NCBI GenBank assembly: GCA_002329205.1
Contig: DCTC01000002.1
Span: forward strand, 186,001 to 250,000
DNA from: Candidatus Roizmanbacteria bacterium UBA1450
Lineage (GTDB): Bacteria; Patescibacteriota; Microgenomatia; UBA1406; GWC2-37-13
Reading direction: 5' to 3'
Length of the DNA: 64,000 bases
A program made the position numbers and the translations under genes. Position 1 is the first letter of the stretch. Each line of letters begins with the position of its first letter. The notes under the pieces were generated by a model. It did no database searches and had not been told where the DNA came from. It worked only from the letters and a program-made list of their open reading frames with translations. This document shows positions 8,286 through 17,244 of the stretch, one piece after another.

Positions 8286-9284
8286 ATGAAAAATGCATCA
8301 CTCACTATCATAGCCGGACCCTGTTCGGTAGATGACAACAATATAAAAGAAATTCGTGAAATTTCCGAAATCGAAGCAACAAACCGTGAAGGGAAAAAAC
8401 AACGTGCTATCGCGGGTACACGGGTCGTGGGACTCAAGTCCCGGACAGAACTTGATGCCAAGGGTGAAGGAATGGGTATGGATTATGAAGCGTACCGGAA
8501 AAATGTTGAGATTATGATGAACGGAGGTGGTATTCGAGACCTGGAAATTCTACCGAGCGCATACATTGCCGAGGAAATTGTGAATTCCACCAATATGATT
8601 ATTGCGACAGAGGTCATGAATCCTCTCATTCAACTGCCATCATTTGAAGGGAAAATCGGTAGAGGGAAATTGCTACCCTGGAATCCTGCAGTAAACCAGC
8701 TCGGATGGCATATTGAGCAAACAGCAGTTTTTTCCCAGAGAAACGGGTGGCATATTGGTATCAAAAACGGTAAGTGGATCGGCGACCATCTGCATTCTGC
8801 TGATCATGAAGAATACGGTGGAAAGACAACCATGGAAAAGACCTGGTCAGGATTGGTAAAGTATGCACAAACAGTTGAGCAGGATATTATTCTTATACAT
8901 CGTGGTGTTGATGTACCGGGGAAAGGGGACTTCCGCAACGCCGTTGTACACAATCTTTCCAAACGGGTCAAAAAAGAATCCGGAGCCAAATTGTATTTTG
9001 ATCCAAGTCATTCATATGGTCCAAAACTTCGATCACATATAGTGGGTGCTGTCGTAGAAGCGATGCGGATGAAATCAGAACATGATGAGTATCTGTATGA
9101 TGGAATTCTCATTGAAACAGGTACCTCTTCCACAGACACTGAACAGCATATTACCGTACAGGAACTGAAAGAGCTCGTATCGGTTTTATCTTCCTTCAGA
9201 GATTTGGTTGCTCCGGTTGAGAATAAGAAGGTACACAAGAAAAAAGGAAAAATAAAACATTCTTATAAATACACATCACATTAA
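8286..9284 (+). CDS. 3-deoxy-7-phosphoheptulonate (DAHP) synthase
   Basis: This enzyme condenses phosphoenolpyruvate and erythrose-4-phosphate, the first step of the shikimate pathway. The TIM-barrel family motif AGPCSVDD is at residues 9-16, GLKSRTELDAKGEG around 50, and YFDPSHSYGPKLRSH near 240. It is of the DAHP synthase I/KDO8P-synthase-like superfamily but divergent, so the subtype is uncertain. An in-frame ATG exists at 8196, but it lies upstream of the attenuator terminator, so ATG 8286 (MKNASLTIIAG, 332 residues) is chosen. It is the first structural gene of the aromatic operon. Confidence 0.88.
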   Translation: MKNASLTIIAGPCSVDDNNIKEIREISEIEATNREGKKQRAIAGTRVVGLKSRTELDAKGEGMGMDYEAYRKNVEIMMNGGGIRDLEILPSAYIAEEIVNSTNMIIATEVMNPLIQLPSFEGKIGRGKLLPWNPAVNQLGWHIEQTAVFSQRNGWHIGIKNGKWIGDHLHSADHEEYGGKTTMEKTWSGLVKYAQTVEQDIILIHRGVDVPGKGDFRNAVVHNLSKRVKKESGAKLYFDPSHSYGPKLRSHIVGAVVEAMRMKSEHDEYLYDGILIETGTSSTDTEQHITVQELKELVSVLSSFRDLVAPVENKKVHKKKGKIKHSYKYTSH

Positions 9285-9286
9285 CT

Positions 9287-9550
9287 ATGACTTTAGAAGA
9301 ATTACGTAAAGAAATTGATGAAACAGATTGCAAGCTGATCGAGCTATTGGGGAAAAGGAAAGAGCTTGTACGTGAAGTAGGAAAAATTAAAAAAGAAAGT
9401 GGAGTCCCGGTTTTTGATGCTGTGAGGTGGAAACAGGTTGTGTATGTACGGAAAAAAATCGGCAAGGCACACGGAATACCGGAACGGATCATAGAGAGGA
9501 TTTGGGAAATCATTCATGGCTGGTCGTTAGAAGTGGAGGACAAAGTATGA
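9287..9550 (+). CDS. aroQ: Chorismate mutase (AroQ type)
   Basis: This 87-residue all-helical enzyme converts chorismate to prephenate. The sequence LRKEIDETDCKLIELLGKR at residues 5-23 and the Arg/Lys pattern of the AroQ fold are clear. Here it is a free-standing domain, whereas in many bacteria it is fused to PheA or TyrA. It begins 2 bases after the DAHP synthase stop and its own stop overlaps the tyrA start (ATGA). Confidence 0.92.
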   Translation: MTLEELRKEIDETDCKLIELLGKRKELVREVGKIKKESGVPVFDAVRWKQVVYVRKKIGKAHGIPERIIERIWEIIHGWSLEVEDKV

Positions 9551-10272
9551 GACCAAAGAAAATCGGAATAATCGGCACTGGAAAGTTTGGGAAACTACTC
9601 GTCGAGATATTACCGGAGATCTTTCCTGAATCTTCGATTCTGTCAATATCCCGAAATTCAGAGAATTACTTCGAACAAGTTCGGCAATCTGACCTTATAA
9701 TCCCTGCCGTCCCTATTCATGCATTTGAACAGGTTATACGAGGGATAGCACACGAGATACATCCTCATGCGGTACTTATGGATGTTTGTTCAGTGAAAGT
9801 TTTCCCGGTTCGTATTATGAAAAAATACGTTGCAAGTACGAATCAGATTATTGCCGCTCATCCCATGTTCGGACCCGGTACTATTGAAAAAGTGCAAGGA
9901 AATTGTAATGGCCTCCGTATCGTAATGGAGCATGTGAGAGGATCTGGAGAAGTCTACACATATCTAAAAAATCAGTTTCAAAATGCGGGGTTCGAAATTA
10001 TTGAAATGACCGCAGAAGATCATGACAAATATGCAGCAAAGTTTCATTTTACGGCACATTTCTTTGCCTCTGTTATCGAAAAAATTCATTTGCAAAGAAG
10101 CCCGATCGACACAAAATCTGCAGAATCTTTGTTTGATTTTGCAGAAATGGTTCAGGCCGATTCACAGTCACTATTACGGGAAATGTATCGGTTTAATCCT
10201 TACTGTAAAAGTCAACTTAAGAAGATCATTACATCATATCAAGATATTATTACATTTATACAAAATGCATGA
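9547..10272 (+). CDS. tyrA: Prephenate/arogenate dehydrogenase
   Basis: This 241-residue enzyme oxidatively decarboxylates prephenate (or arogenate) on the way to tyrosine. The NAD(P)-binding GIIGTGKFGK lies at residues 7-16 and the family motif AAHPMFGPGT near 100-109. The start at 9547 is chosen because it overlaps the aroQ stop by 4 bases; an in-frame ATG at 9427 would run through aroQ. It overlaps pheA by 4 bases. Which substrate is preferred cannot be told. Confidence 0.9.
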   Translation: MRPKKIGIIGTGKFGKLLVEILPEIFPESSILSISRNSENYFEQVRQSDLIIPAVPIHAFEQVIRGIAHEIHPHAVLMDVCSVKVFPVRIMKKYVASTNQIIAAHPMFGPGTIEKVQGNCNGLRIVMEHVRGSGEVYTYLKNQFQNAGFEIIEMTAEDHDKYAAKFHFTAHFFASVIEKIHLQRSPIDTKSAESLFDFAEMVQADSQSLLREMYRFNPYCKSQLKKIITSYQDIITFIQNA

Positions 10273-11087
10273 ATATTTATTATCTGGGGCCTAAAGGATC
10301 ATATAGTTATACACTTGTCAGTAAGGAATTTCCAAAGGATAATCTTATACCAATGCCGACATTCGGTCAAATACTAAGTAAGGTGCAGGGAGATACTGAC
10401 GGTATAGGAGTTTTGGGAATTGAAAATTCTATTAGCAGCTCGGTACATGAAAGTATTGATTTGATCTTCAATAGTAATGTCTTTATAGCTGGAGAGGCAT
10501 GTATGGACATTCAGCTCCATTTGATAGGTCCATCCGGTGCGCGTGTCAATACTGTGAAGGAAGTTTTTTCCTATCCGCAGGCAATTGCTCAGTGTTCTGA
10601 ATTTATTCAAAAAAATGCGATTATCACCCATGAATCACCAAGTACCATGGCTGCGATCAATGAAGTAAATACCTTACAGGATATTGCGAAGGCTGCAATT
10701 GCCGGTCGTGGCTCTTTGCCTGATACTGATTTGAAAATCATCAAAGAGAACATTGGAAATATTGCTCATAATATGACCAGATGGGTATTTGTTTCCCGCG
10801 AGAGAAGATGTACCGGAAGCAAGATCAATAAAATGAGTTTAATTTTCAAGGTAAAACACGAGCCGGGAAGTTTGGTATCTGTCTTGCATGCTCTCGCACA
10901 GGCAAACTCAAATATGACAAAAATTGAGTCTCGACCAGTACCCGGATCAAATTGGGAATATGCTTTTTGGATTGATATCGAAATCCCTGAAGGGACTGTT
11001 GAGTCAATTACAGATATCATGTCACGGAAGACATTGGCCTATCGGATTGTCGGAGCATACGAGAAAGGCCGTACATATCATGGATAG
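10269..11087 (+). CDS. pheA: Prephenate dehydratase with ACT domain
   Basis: This 272-residue enzyme converts prephenate to phenylpyruvate, the precursor of phenylalanine. The catalytic part (YYLGPKGSYSY at 4-14, GVLGIENSISSSV near 48-60) is followed by an ACT domain whose ESRP motif (KIESRPVPGSNWEY near 218) is the usual phenylalanine-binding element. Enzyme activity is therefore probably feedback-inhibited by Phe, in addition to the transcriptional attenuation of the operon. It overlaps tyrA by 4 bases. Confidence 0.95.
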   Translation: MNIYYLGPKGSYSYTLVSKEFPKDNLIPMPTFGQILSKVQGDTDGIGVLGIENSISSSVHESIDLIFNSNVFIAGEACMDIQLHLIGPSGARVNTVKEVFSYPQAIAQCSEFIQKNAIITHESPSTMAAINEVNTLQDIAKAAIAGRGSLPDTDLKIIKENIGNIAHNMTRWVFVSRERRCTGSKINKMSLIFKVKHEPGSLVSVLHALAQANSNMTKIESRPVPGSNWEYAFWIDIEIPEGTVESITDIMSRKTLAYRIVGAYEKGRTYHG

Positions 11088-11123
11088 TATAATATTTTCA
11101 ACCGTTATCAGTTGTTTTACCCC

Positions 11124-12224
11124 ATGCACTCAATCGATATTTTGGTACCATCACACAAATCGAAATACTCAGTACTAGTCGGTACAGATATTATCGGACA
11201 GATATCGAAGTTTATCGATCTTTCCGGATATTCTTCTGTCTATATTATTACTGATTCCAATGTGGCAAGATATTATCTTGATACAGTCAAAGATGTATTT
11301 GCGCACGAGCTTCACCGCAAGGATATTCACACCTATATATTTCAAGCCGGAGAACAACATAAGCAGTTAGGTACTGTTGAAGCTATTTATCACGATCTGG
11401 CTGAAAAAAGAATAGATAGGAAAGCTTTGATTGTCAACCTGGGAGGCGGTGTCGTAACAGATCTAGGCGGTTTTGCTGCAGCGACATTTCTTCGGGGAAT
11501 CGCATGTATAAACATATCTACAACTCTTGAAGGGATGGTGGATGCCAGTGTGGGGGGAAAAACAGGGGTAAATCTCGGAATACTGAAAAACTATGTCGGA
11601 GTTTTTGCGCAGCCGAAACTAGTCATTGCAGATAGTAACACATTAAAAACGTTACCGGATAGAGTGCTATTACAGGGATATGCCGAAGTAATAAAACATG
11701 CTCTCATCGCAGATAAGCGATTTTTTGAAGAAAGTATAAAGATAAGTCCTTTGAAGATGGATGATGATATGTTGCTCCAGGCTATCACCCGTTCGATCGA
11801 GATCAAAGCGCAGATTGTGCAGGAAGATGAGACGGAAAAGGCCGCTCGAAAACTTCTGAATTTCGGTCATACCATAGGTCATGTAATCGAATCTCTGAGT
11901 ATGAACACAGATAAACCGCTCTATCACGGTGAAGCTGTAGCTATCGGTATGGTTGCAGAGAGTTATATTTCATATTTGACAGGTATGATTGATGAGAACG
12001 AATTTGAAACAATTGAGAATGCTGTCCGGAATGTACAATTGCCGATCAGGTATATAGCAAAGACGACGGTAAAAAAGGTCTTCGAAAAGCTGGTGACTGA
12101 TAAAAAAACTGAATCAGGGAATATCAAGTGGTCGCTTCTTATGGGTATAGGCGTGGGGGAATTTAATGTGGCGGTAGATGACAAGTTTGTGAGAGAGGCG
12201 ATTGAGTACATCTTGGCACCTTAA
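11124..12224 (+). CDS. aroB: 3-dehydroquinate synthase
   Basis: This NAD- and metal-dependent enzyme cyclises DAHP to 3-dehydroquinate. GGGVVTDLGGFAAATFLRG (near 107-125) and GGKTGVN are the cofactor and active-site motifs, and the metal-binding FGHTIGHVIE lies near 253. I prefer ATG 11124 (MHSIDILVP, 366 residues); an ATG at 11112 would add four residues. A TATAAT at 11088-11093 may provide an internal promoter, without a clear -35 box. Confidence 0.95.
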   Translation: MHSIDILVPSHKSKYSVLVGTDIIGQISKFIDLSGYSSVYIITDSNVARYYLDTVKDVFAHELHRKDIHTYIFQAGEQHKQLGTVEAIYHDLAEKRIDRKALIVNLGGGVVTDLGGFAAATFLRGIACINISTTLEGMVDASVGGKTGVNLGILKNYVGVFAQPKLVIADSNTLKTLPDRVLLQGYAEVIKHALIADKRFFEESIKISPLKMDDDMLLQAITRSIEIKAQIVQEDETEKAARKLLNFGHTIGHVIESLSMNTDKPLYHGEAVAIGMVAESYISYLTGMIDENEFETIENAVRNVQLPIRYIAKTTVKKVFEKLVTDKKTESGNIKWSLLMGIGVGEFNVAVDDKFVREAIEYILAP

Positions 12225-12273
12225 ATATTGTACGTGTTTTAAATTCAAACAATATTTTTCTTTTTGCAAAACA

Positions 12274-13554
12274 ATGAAACAAACTGGAATCAATCCTTTA
12301 CAGAAACCGGTGATTGCAACCGTTACTATCCCCGGTTCAAAAAGTATCACAAATAGAGCTTTAGTTATGGCGGCTTTGACAAAGGGAACGGTGAACATAG
12401 CATATCCCTTGTGGAGTGACGATACTGAGGCCATGATTGAGTGCCTTGAGACGCTCGGAATACGAATAGAGAGAGGTGAACATACTGTATCTATTCACGG
12501 GAGCATTGCAGATGTGAAAGACGCAGAGTATGTACTGAATGCCCGGCTTTCCGGTACAACCATCCGATTTATAACTGCGCTGGCTTCCATTGTCCCTGGA
12601 GAACAAACGATATACGGGGTCGGAAGATTGAATGAGCGACCCATAAGAGACCTTGTTGAAGGTCTGCGTCAGCTTGGAGTGTCAATAGAATATGAAAAAG
12701 AGGAGGGATATCCTCCAATTCGTATTCAGAACGGATTAGTCCGAGAAAAGGCAGTAACAATGGACGGCGGAGTCAGCAGTCAGTATTTTACTGCGCTGCT
12801 TCTTATAGCGCCTGTTATCGGTGGACTCACTATTGATGTCAAAGGGAGCCAGATTTCGAAATCTTATATTGATATCACGATCGATATGATGAGGGAATGG
12901 GGTATCGAAGTGATTAATGAAAGTTACAAGCGATATATTGTTCCGGCCGGTGAGTACAATATGAAAGAATATACTGTCGAAGGCGATTACTCTGCTGCCG
13001 GATATTTTGCCGGAATTGCGGCACTTACAGGCTCAACGGTCACACTTGAAAATTTGAATAGAAATTCAAAACAAGGCGATAAGGCGTTTCTTAGAATTAT
13101 TGAAAAGATGGGAAATAAGGTCTTGATGAAAGATAACTGTGTCATTGTCGAGGGCAAGGGAGTCCAAGCAGGAAAAGTAGATATGGAGGATTGTCCCGAT
13201 CAGGCGCAGACTCTTGCCGTTCTTGCGGCATTTGCTGACGGTGTGACCAGGATGACTGGCGTCAGATCACTGAGAGTCAAAGAAACGGAACGGGTAAAAG
13301 CAGTTCAAGCAGAACTTGGTAAAATGGGTATTAGGACGGAATCACCCGATGAGGATACTCTGATTGTGCATGGCGGGACACCTCATGGTGCTTCCATTGA
13401 TACATATCATGATCACCGGATGGCAATGAGCTTTGCGATGTCCGGGACAAAAATAAACGGTATGAGGATCAATGATCCGGAGGTCGTGAATAAAACATTT
13501 CCCGACTTTTGGAAGAAATTGGAGAGTATAGGTATCAATTTGACGCGATTATAA
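12274..13554 (+). CDS. aroA: 3-phosphoshikimate 1-carboxyvinyltransferase (EPSP synthase)
   Basis: This enzyme adds enolpyruvate from PEP to shikimate-3-phosphate. PGSKSITNRAL (19-29), the LSGTTIRF region, RVKETERVKA and the YHDHRMAMSFA motif near the C-terminus are all present. An in-frame ATG at 12202 overlaps aroB and would add a Cys/Phe-rich leader unlike the family, so ATG 12274 (426 residues, normal length) is chosen. Confidence 0.95.
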   Translation: MKQTGINPLQKPVIATVTIPGSKSITNRALVMAALTKGTVNIAYPLWSDDTEAMIECLETLGIRIERGEHTVSIHGSIADVKDAEYVLNARLSGTTIRFITALASIVPGEQTIYGVGRLNERPIRDLVEGLRQLGVSIEYEKEEGYPPIRIQNGLVREKAVTMDGGVSSQYFTALLLIAPVIGGLTIDVKGSQISKSYIDITIDMMREWGIEVINESYKRYIVPAGEYNMKEYTVEGDYSAAGYFAGIAALTGSTVTLENLNRNSKQGDKAFLRIIEKMGNKVLMKDNCVIVEGKGVQAGKVDMEDCPDQAQTLAVLAAFADGVTRMTGVRSLRVKETERVKAVQAELGKMGIRTESPDEDTLIVHGGTPHGASIDTYHDHRMAMSFAMSGTKINGMRINDPEVVNKTFPDFWKKLESIGINLTRL

Positions 13555-13570
13555 AAGTATTTAGCAAAAT

Positions 13571-14149
13571 ATGAAAATATCACTTATCGGATTTATGGGA
13601 TCCGGAAAAACATCAGTCGGTACAGCATTAGCAGAAAAGTTACATTTTGAATTTATTGAAATGGACAAAGTTGTCCTCGAACGAACAAACTTCAAAGATA
13701 TGAAGCATCTTTTTTTAGAAAAGGGAGAACACTTTTTGCGGGAATGGGAAATACGACTGGCAAGGGAGTGGCAGGATAAGGAACATGTTGTCATCTCGAC
13801 AGGCGGAGGAGTTGTTATGAATAAAATTGTTACTGATTACCTAAAGAAAAATGGTGGACAAGTGATTTTTTTACATACCCCGTTTCAGGAGCTGGAAGAA
13901 AGAGTTATTAAAGACAAAACTCCTCGTCCGCTTTTTGAAGACAGCAAAGCAGCACGAAAATTGTATCGATTTCGTCTGCCTCTTTATAAGGCATATCGGG
14001 ATCTGATAATACGGACAAAAGGAAAGACAGCAGAAGGGATTTCTCATGAAATTATTCTGAAGTTATATAAAACAAATCAAGCAACAACAGCAGACTTGAG
14101 CCCTTTGAAGAAAGCTGTTGATCAAATTATGGAGATGAGAAAAATATAA
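13571..14149 (+). CDS. aroK: Shikimate kinase
   Basis: This 192-residue P-loop kinase phosphorylates shikimate. The Walker A motif GFMGSGKTS is at residues 7-15, the shikimate-binding region includes MDKVVLER, GGG follows in STGGGVV (near 76), and the lid KDKTPRPL is near 117. The C-terminal 20 residues are longer than in compact AroK. It lies 16 bases after aroA and one base before the DUF1653 gene. Confidence 0.93.
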   Translation: MKISLIGFMGSGKTSVGTALAEKLHFEFIEMDKVVLERTNFKDMKHLFLEKGEHFLREWEIRLAREWQDKEHVVISTGGGVVMNKIVTDYLKKNGGQVIFLHTPFQELEERVIKDKTPRPLFEDSKAARKLYRFRLPLYKAYRDLIIRTKGKTAEGISHEIILKLYKTNQATTADLSPLKKAVDQIMEMRKI

Positions 14150-14150
14150 T

Positions 14151-14366
14151 ATGATAAAAAAAGGAACATACAGACATTACAAAGGAAAAGAATATCGGGT
14201 GCATTTCATTGCCCGTCACTCAGAAACTTTGGAAGACTATGTTGTTTACGAGCCCCTATACGAATCTGAGGCAAAGTATTGGATACGGCCCCTTTCGATG
14301 TTTACTGAAGAGGTTGTTGTAAAAGGGAAGAACGTCCCTCGTTTTAAGTTTGTAAAAGAAGCATGA
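14151..14366 (+). CDS. DUF1653 family protein
   Basis: This 71-residue protein matches the DUF1653 pattern: GTYRHYKGKEYRV at the start, ARHSETLEDYVVYEPLY in the middle, and a PLSMFTEEV ending followed by PRF. The function of the family is unknown. It is firmly inside the aromatic operon, one base after aroK and overlapping aroE by 4 bases, so it is co-translated with shikimate enzymes. Confidence 0.85.
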   Translation: MIKKGTYRHYKGKEYRVHFIARHSETLEDYVVYEPLYESEAKYWIRPLSMFTEEVVVKGKNVPRFKFVKEA

Positions 14367-15193
14367 ATATTTCAGGAAAGACAAAACTATGCGTAATCAT
14401 CGGTGACCCGGTCGACCATTCACTCTCACCTGCCATGCACAATGCTGCATACAAGGATCTGGGTATTGACGATGAATTTGTTTTTGTAGCTTCCCATGTC
14501 AAAGTGGAAAATGTTAAAGATGTCGTACAGGCGGTACGGGTGATGAATATCCGAGGTCTTACCTGTACAATTCCCCACAAGCTTGAAGTGATGAGGTACC
14601 TGGATGAGATAGATCCTATTGCTGAAAAAATCGGGGCAGTGAACACCGTCGTGAATGAGAATGGGACTTTGAAAGGATACAATACAGATTGGTTAGGCAC
14701 GGTAATTCCGCTTGAAAATAAAATAGGCAGTTTAAACGGAAAATCAGTTGCGTTGATAGGTGCTGGCGGAGCAGCACGTGCTATGGCGTATGGTGTTATT
14801 GAGAAAGGTGCACATTTGACTATTTTTAATAGAACTAAAGATAAAGCAGAAAAACTTGCCGAGGAGTTGGGCAAACGTGCTCAAACCAGAACGCTTGAGG
14901 AAATGGCACAGGAAATGCCCAAGCAGGATATCATTCTGAATGCGACCAGTGTTGGAATGGGCAAGCAGATTGATCAAACACCGGTTCCGAAGGAATATAT
15001 ACATTCCGGACAAATTGTCTTTGATGCCGTGTATGCTCCGAGAGAAACCAGGCTTCTCAAAGAATCAAATAAACAGGGTGCAGTTACAATTCAAGGTATA
15101 GAAATGCTCCTTTATCAGGGGACTGCTCAGTTTGAGTTGTACACAGGCAGAATTGCACCTGTTGACGTTATGAGAAGGGTTCTCCACGAATGA
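14363..15193 (+). CDS. aroE: Shikimate dehydrogenase
   Basis: This NADP-dependent enzyme reduces 3-dehydroshikimate to shikimate. The substrate-binding SLSPAMHN (18-25), the catalytic Lys in TIPHK (near 73), NTDWLG and the nucleotide-binding GAGGAARAM (near 132) are all present. Length (276) is normal. The start overlaps the DUF1653 gene by 4 bases. Confidence 0.96.
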   Translation: MNISGKTKLCVIIGDPVDHSLSPAMHNAAYKDLGIDDEFVFVASHVKVENVKDVVQAVRVMNIRGLTCTIPHKLEVMRYLDEIDPIAEKIGAVNTVVNENGTLKGYNTDWLGTVIPLENKIGSLNGKSVALIGAGGAARAMAYGVIEKGAHLTIFNRTKDKAEKLAEELGKRAQTRTLEEMAQEMPKQDIILNATSVGMGKQIDQTPVPKEYIHSGQIVFDAVYAPRETRLLKESNKQGAVTIQGIEMLLYQGTAQFELYTGRIAPVDVMRRVLHE

Positions 15194-15232
15194 AATACGT
15201 AATTCATTCTGTCATTATTTGTATATATAACT

Positions 15233-15901
15233 TTGAATACTAAAATATGTACTCCGGTAACAGGAGGAACAATTGATGAGTTTTTGCTCAATCTTGAAAA
15301 AACCCAGGAGATATCCGATATGGTTGAGCTTCGCGTAGATACGATACGGACGATCAATATGGATCACATCCGTTTAATCAAAGAAAAGACCTCAAAAGAA
15401 GCTATTTTTACCTGCAGATCAAAAGATGAAGGAGGCCATTTTGAAGATCCTGAAACGCAACGGGTAAAGATCCTGCAGCGCGGAATAGGGCTTTTTGAGT
15501 ACGTAGATATTGAACTTGCAACGGTAAAAAAACATGATTTCAGTTGTGAAGACGGGACAAAAATTATTTTGTCCTATCATAATTTTATTGAAACGCCCAG
15601 TTACTGGGATATGCAAAAGGTCATATTTGAGATGAACAAATTCAAACCTGATATTTTGAAAATAGCGACAATGGTCCAAAAAGAGTATGAGGTGACAAAA
15701 TTGTATCGGTTGTTGACCAACAAACCTCACACAGAAAACAGAATTGTGGTAGGAATGGGAGAAAAAGGACGCATGACCCGAGTTCTCGGACCGCTTCTGG
15801 GAAGTTACCTGACGTTTGCATCGACTCCATGGGGAGAAAGTGCACCGGGGCAAATAGAATTAGCTGAGATGAAAAGGATGTATAAAAGTTTAGAAATATA
15901 A
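15233..15901 (+). CDS. aroD: 3-dehydroquinate dehydratase, type I
   Basis: This Schiff-base enzyme dehydrates 3-dehydroquinate. The type I residues can be seen: the Glu in MVELRVD, the catalytic His in IILSYHNF and the Schiff-base Lys in DILKIATM. FASTPWGESAPGQI is the C-terminal signature. The only start giving the conserved N-terminus is a TTG at 15233 (222 residues). It is 39 bases after aroE, and a TATATA-like stretch precedes the start. Confidence 0.92.
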   Translation: MNTKICTPVTGGTIDEFLLNLEKTQEISDMVELRVDTIRTINMDHIRLIKEKTSKEAIFTCRSKDEGGHFEDPETQRVKILQRGIGLFEYVDIELATVKKHDFSCEDGTKIILSYHNFIETPSYWDMQKVIFEMNKFKPDILKIATMVQKEYEVTKLYRLLTNKPHTENRIVVGMGEKGRMTRVLGPLLGSYLTFASTPWGESAPGQIELAEMKRMYKSLEI

Positions 15902-15970
15902 ATTATTGGGATATTTGTTCAAAGAAGTCGAGTGACTTTGTTGACTAATAAATTATAGATTTTGCAAAAT

Positions 15971-17080
15971 ATGTTACGTTTTTTAACAGCCGGCGAATCG
16001 CACGGCAAAGGACTCACAGTTATTATTGAAGGGATGCCGGCAGGTGTTCCGATTTCTGTCGATTATATTAATGAGGAACTTGTAAAAAGGCAAAAGGGTG
16101 CAGGCTCTGGGGGTCGGATGCTTATTGAGAAGGATGAAGTGGAGATTTTATCGGGTATCCGTTTCGGTAAGACTATTGCCAGTCCGATTTCGATGATTAT
16201 CTGGAATAAGGATCATAAAAATTGGGGAGAGAAGATGAGTTATGAAAAACAATCTGGAGAAGTCATACATTCTGCGCGTGTGACTGAACCAAGACCGGGT
16301 CATGTAGATCTTCCGGGAGTTCAAAAATACGGATTTGATGATGTCAGAAATGTCCTTGAACGTGCATCAGCACGGGAGACGACAGCACGGGTTGCTGCCG
16401 GTGCAGTTTTCAAACAACTCCTTCAAAGAGAAGGTATTGAAATAGCAAGTCATACGATTCAGATAGGAGATATCACTCTTGATAAAGATTATACCTTTGA
16501 TGACATTCGAAAGACGTATGAGAAAGATCCTGAAATCAGGTGCATTGATCCTGCAATATCTCAAAAAATGAAACAACTGATTGAAAAAACCAGGAAAGAA
16601 ATGAATACGTTGGGCGGCGTTGTAGAGATATGGGCTGAAAATGTCCCAGCCGGTCTAGGGAGCTATGTCCATTGGGATCGTAAGATTGACGGCCAGATTG
16701 CACAGGCTTTGATGAGTGTACAGTCAGTAAAAGCTGTTGAGATCGGTTCCGGAGTATCGGCTGCGGGTGCAGTCGGATCTGTCGTGCATGATGAAATATA
16801 TTATGACAAAGAAAATGGTTACTACCGAAAAACGAATCGTGCCGGAGGTATAGAAGGCGGTGTCACGAACGGTATGCCTGTTGTTGCCCGCGTGTATCAT
16901 AAACCGATTTCGACCCTATATAAGCCGATGAATACGATTGATATTGAGACGAAAGAACAGGTCAAAGCAACTGTTGAACGATCTGATATTTGTGTCGTAC
17001 CCCGTGCCGGAGTAGTATCCGAGGCAATGCTTGCATATGTGCTTGCAAGAAATTTTCTTGAAAGATACGGAGAAGTCTAA
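15971..17080 (+). CDS. aroC: Chorismate synthase
   Basis: This FMN-dependent enzyme makes chorismate from EPSP. The N-terminal RFLTAGESHGKGL (residues 3-15), the central ERASARETTARVAAGA (near 125-140) and the GGIEGG(V)TNG motif are the family signatures. ATG 15971 gives MLRFLTAGES, the usual start; a TTG at 15962 is less likely. It is the last gene of the aromatic operon and completes the route from DAHP to chorismate. Confidence 0.97.
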   Translation: MLRFLTAGESHGKGLTVIIEGMPAGVPISVDYINEELVKRQKGAGSGGRMLIEKDEVEILSGIRFGKTIASPISMIIWNKDHKNWGEKMSYEKQSGEVIHSARVTEPRPGHVDLPGVQKYGFDDVRNVLERASARETTARVAAGAVFKQLLQREGIEIASHTIQIGDITLDKDYTFDDIRKTYEKDPEIRCIDPAISQKMKQLIEKTRKEMNTLGGVVEIWAENVPAGLGSYVHWDRKIDGQIAQALMSVQSVKAVEIGSGVSAAGAVGSVVHDEIYYDKENGYYRKTNRAGGIEGGVTNGMPVVARVYHKPISTLYKPMNTIDIETKEQVKATVERSDICVVPRAGVVSEAMLAYVLARNFLERYGEV

Positions 17081-17097
17081 GAAAATGAATGAAAAGT

Positions 17098-17126
17098 TTG
17101 CAATATGAAAAGTTCTTCTTTATAAT
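17098..17126 (+). promoter_or_regulatory. Promoter of the branched-chain amino-acid operon
   Basis: TTGCAA (17098-17103), a 17-base spacer and a perfect TATAAT (17121-17126). Transcription should start about 17133, leaving only about six bases before the leader ATG at 17139. The promoter is 18 bases after the aroC stop. Confidence 0.75.
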
Positions 17127-17138
17127 ACTTTTTACCGT

Positions 17139-17192
17139 ATGAAAAACTTGATGTCGTTTGTACTTATTGTCCTCCTTATTAACCGCGCTTAG
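17139..17192 (+). CDS. Val/Leu/Ile-rich attenuator leader peptide
   Basis: This 17-codon ORF encodes MKNLMSF, then seven consecutive branched-chain residues VLIVLLI (codons 17160-17180), then NRA. It sits between a TATAAT promoter and an intrinsic terminator, ahead of ilvE and the rest of the ilv/leu operon, exactly like the ilvG/ilvB leader peptides of enterobacteria. Stalling at Val, Leu or Ile codons would favour the antiterminator. No Shine-Dalgarno sequence is seen and the predicted 5' leader is only a few bases. Confidence 0.88.
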   Translation: MKNLMSFVLIVLLINRA

Positions 17193-17226
17193 GCGGGAGG
17201 GCATTCGAATGACATTTGCACCCGCC
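17171..17226 (+). promoter_or_regulatory. Competing hairpins of the ilv/leu attenuator
   Basis: CCTCC (17171-17175) pairs with GGAGG (17196-17200) to form an early hairpin overlapping the leader codons. Alternatively GGCGGG (17192-17197) pairs with CCCGCC (17221-17226), the left arm of the terminator, to form an antiterminator enclosing the palindrome CATTCGAATG (17202-17211). These are mutually exclusive, as attenuation requires. Confidence 0.7.
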
Positions 17227-17244
17227 ACACAGGCGGGTTTTTTT
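17220..17244 (+). terminator. Attenuator terminator of the ilv/leu operon
   Basis: The stem ACCCGCC (17220-17226)/GGCGGGT (17232-17238) with a 5-base loop runs into seven Ts ending at 17244. It lies between the leader ORF and ilvE. Confidence 0.9.

Noticed and set aside
9427..9546. Long N-terminal extension of tyrA
   Set aside because: It runs through the aroQ coding region out of frame; ATG 9547 gives the normal start and a 4-base overlap.
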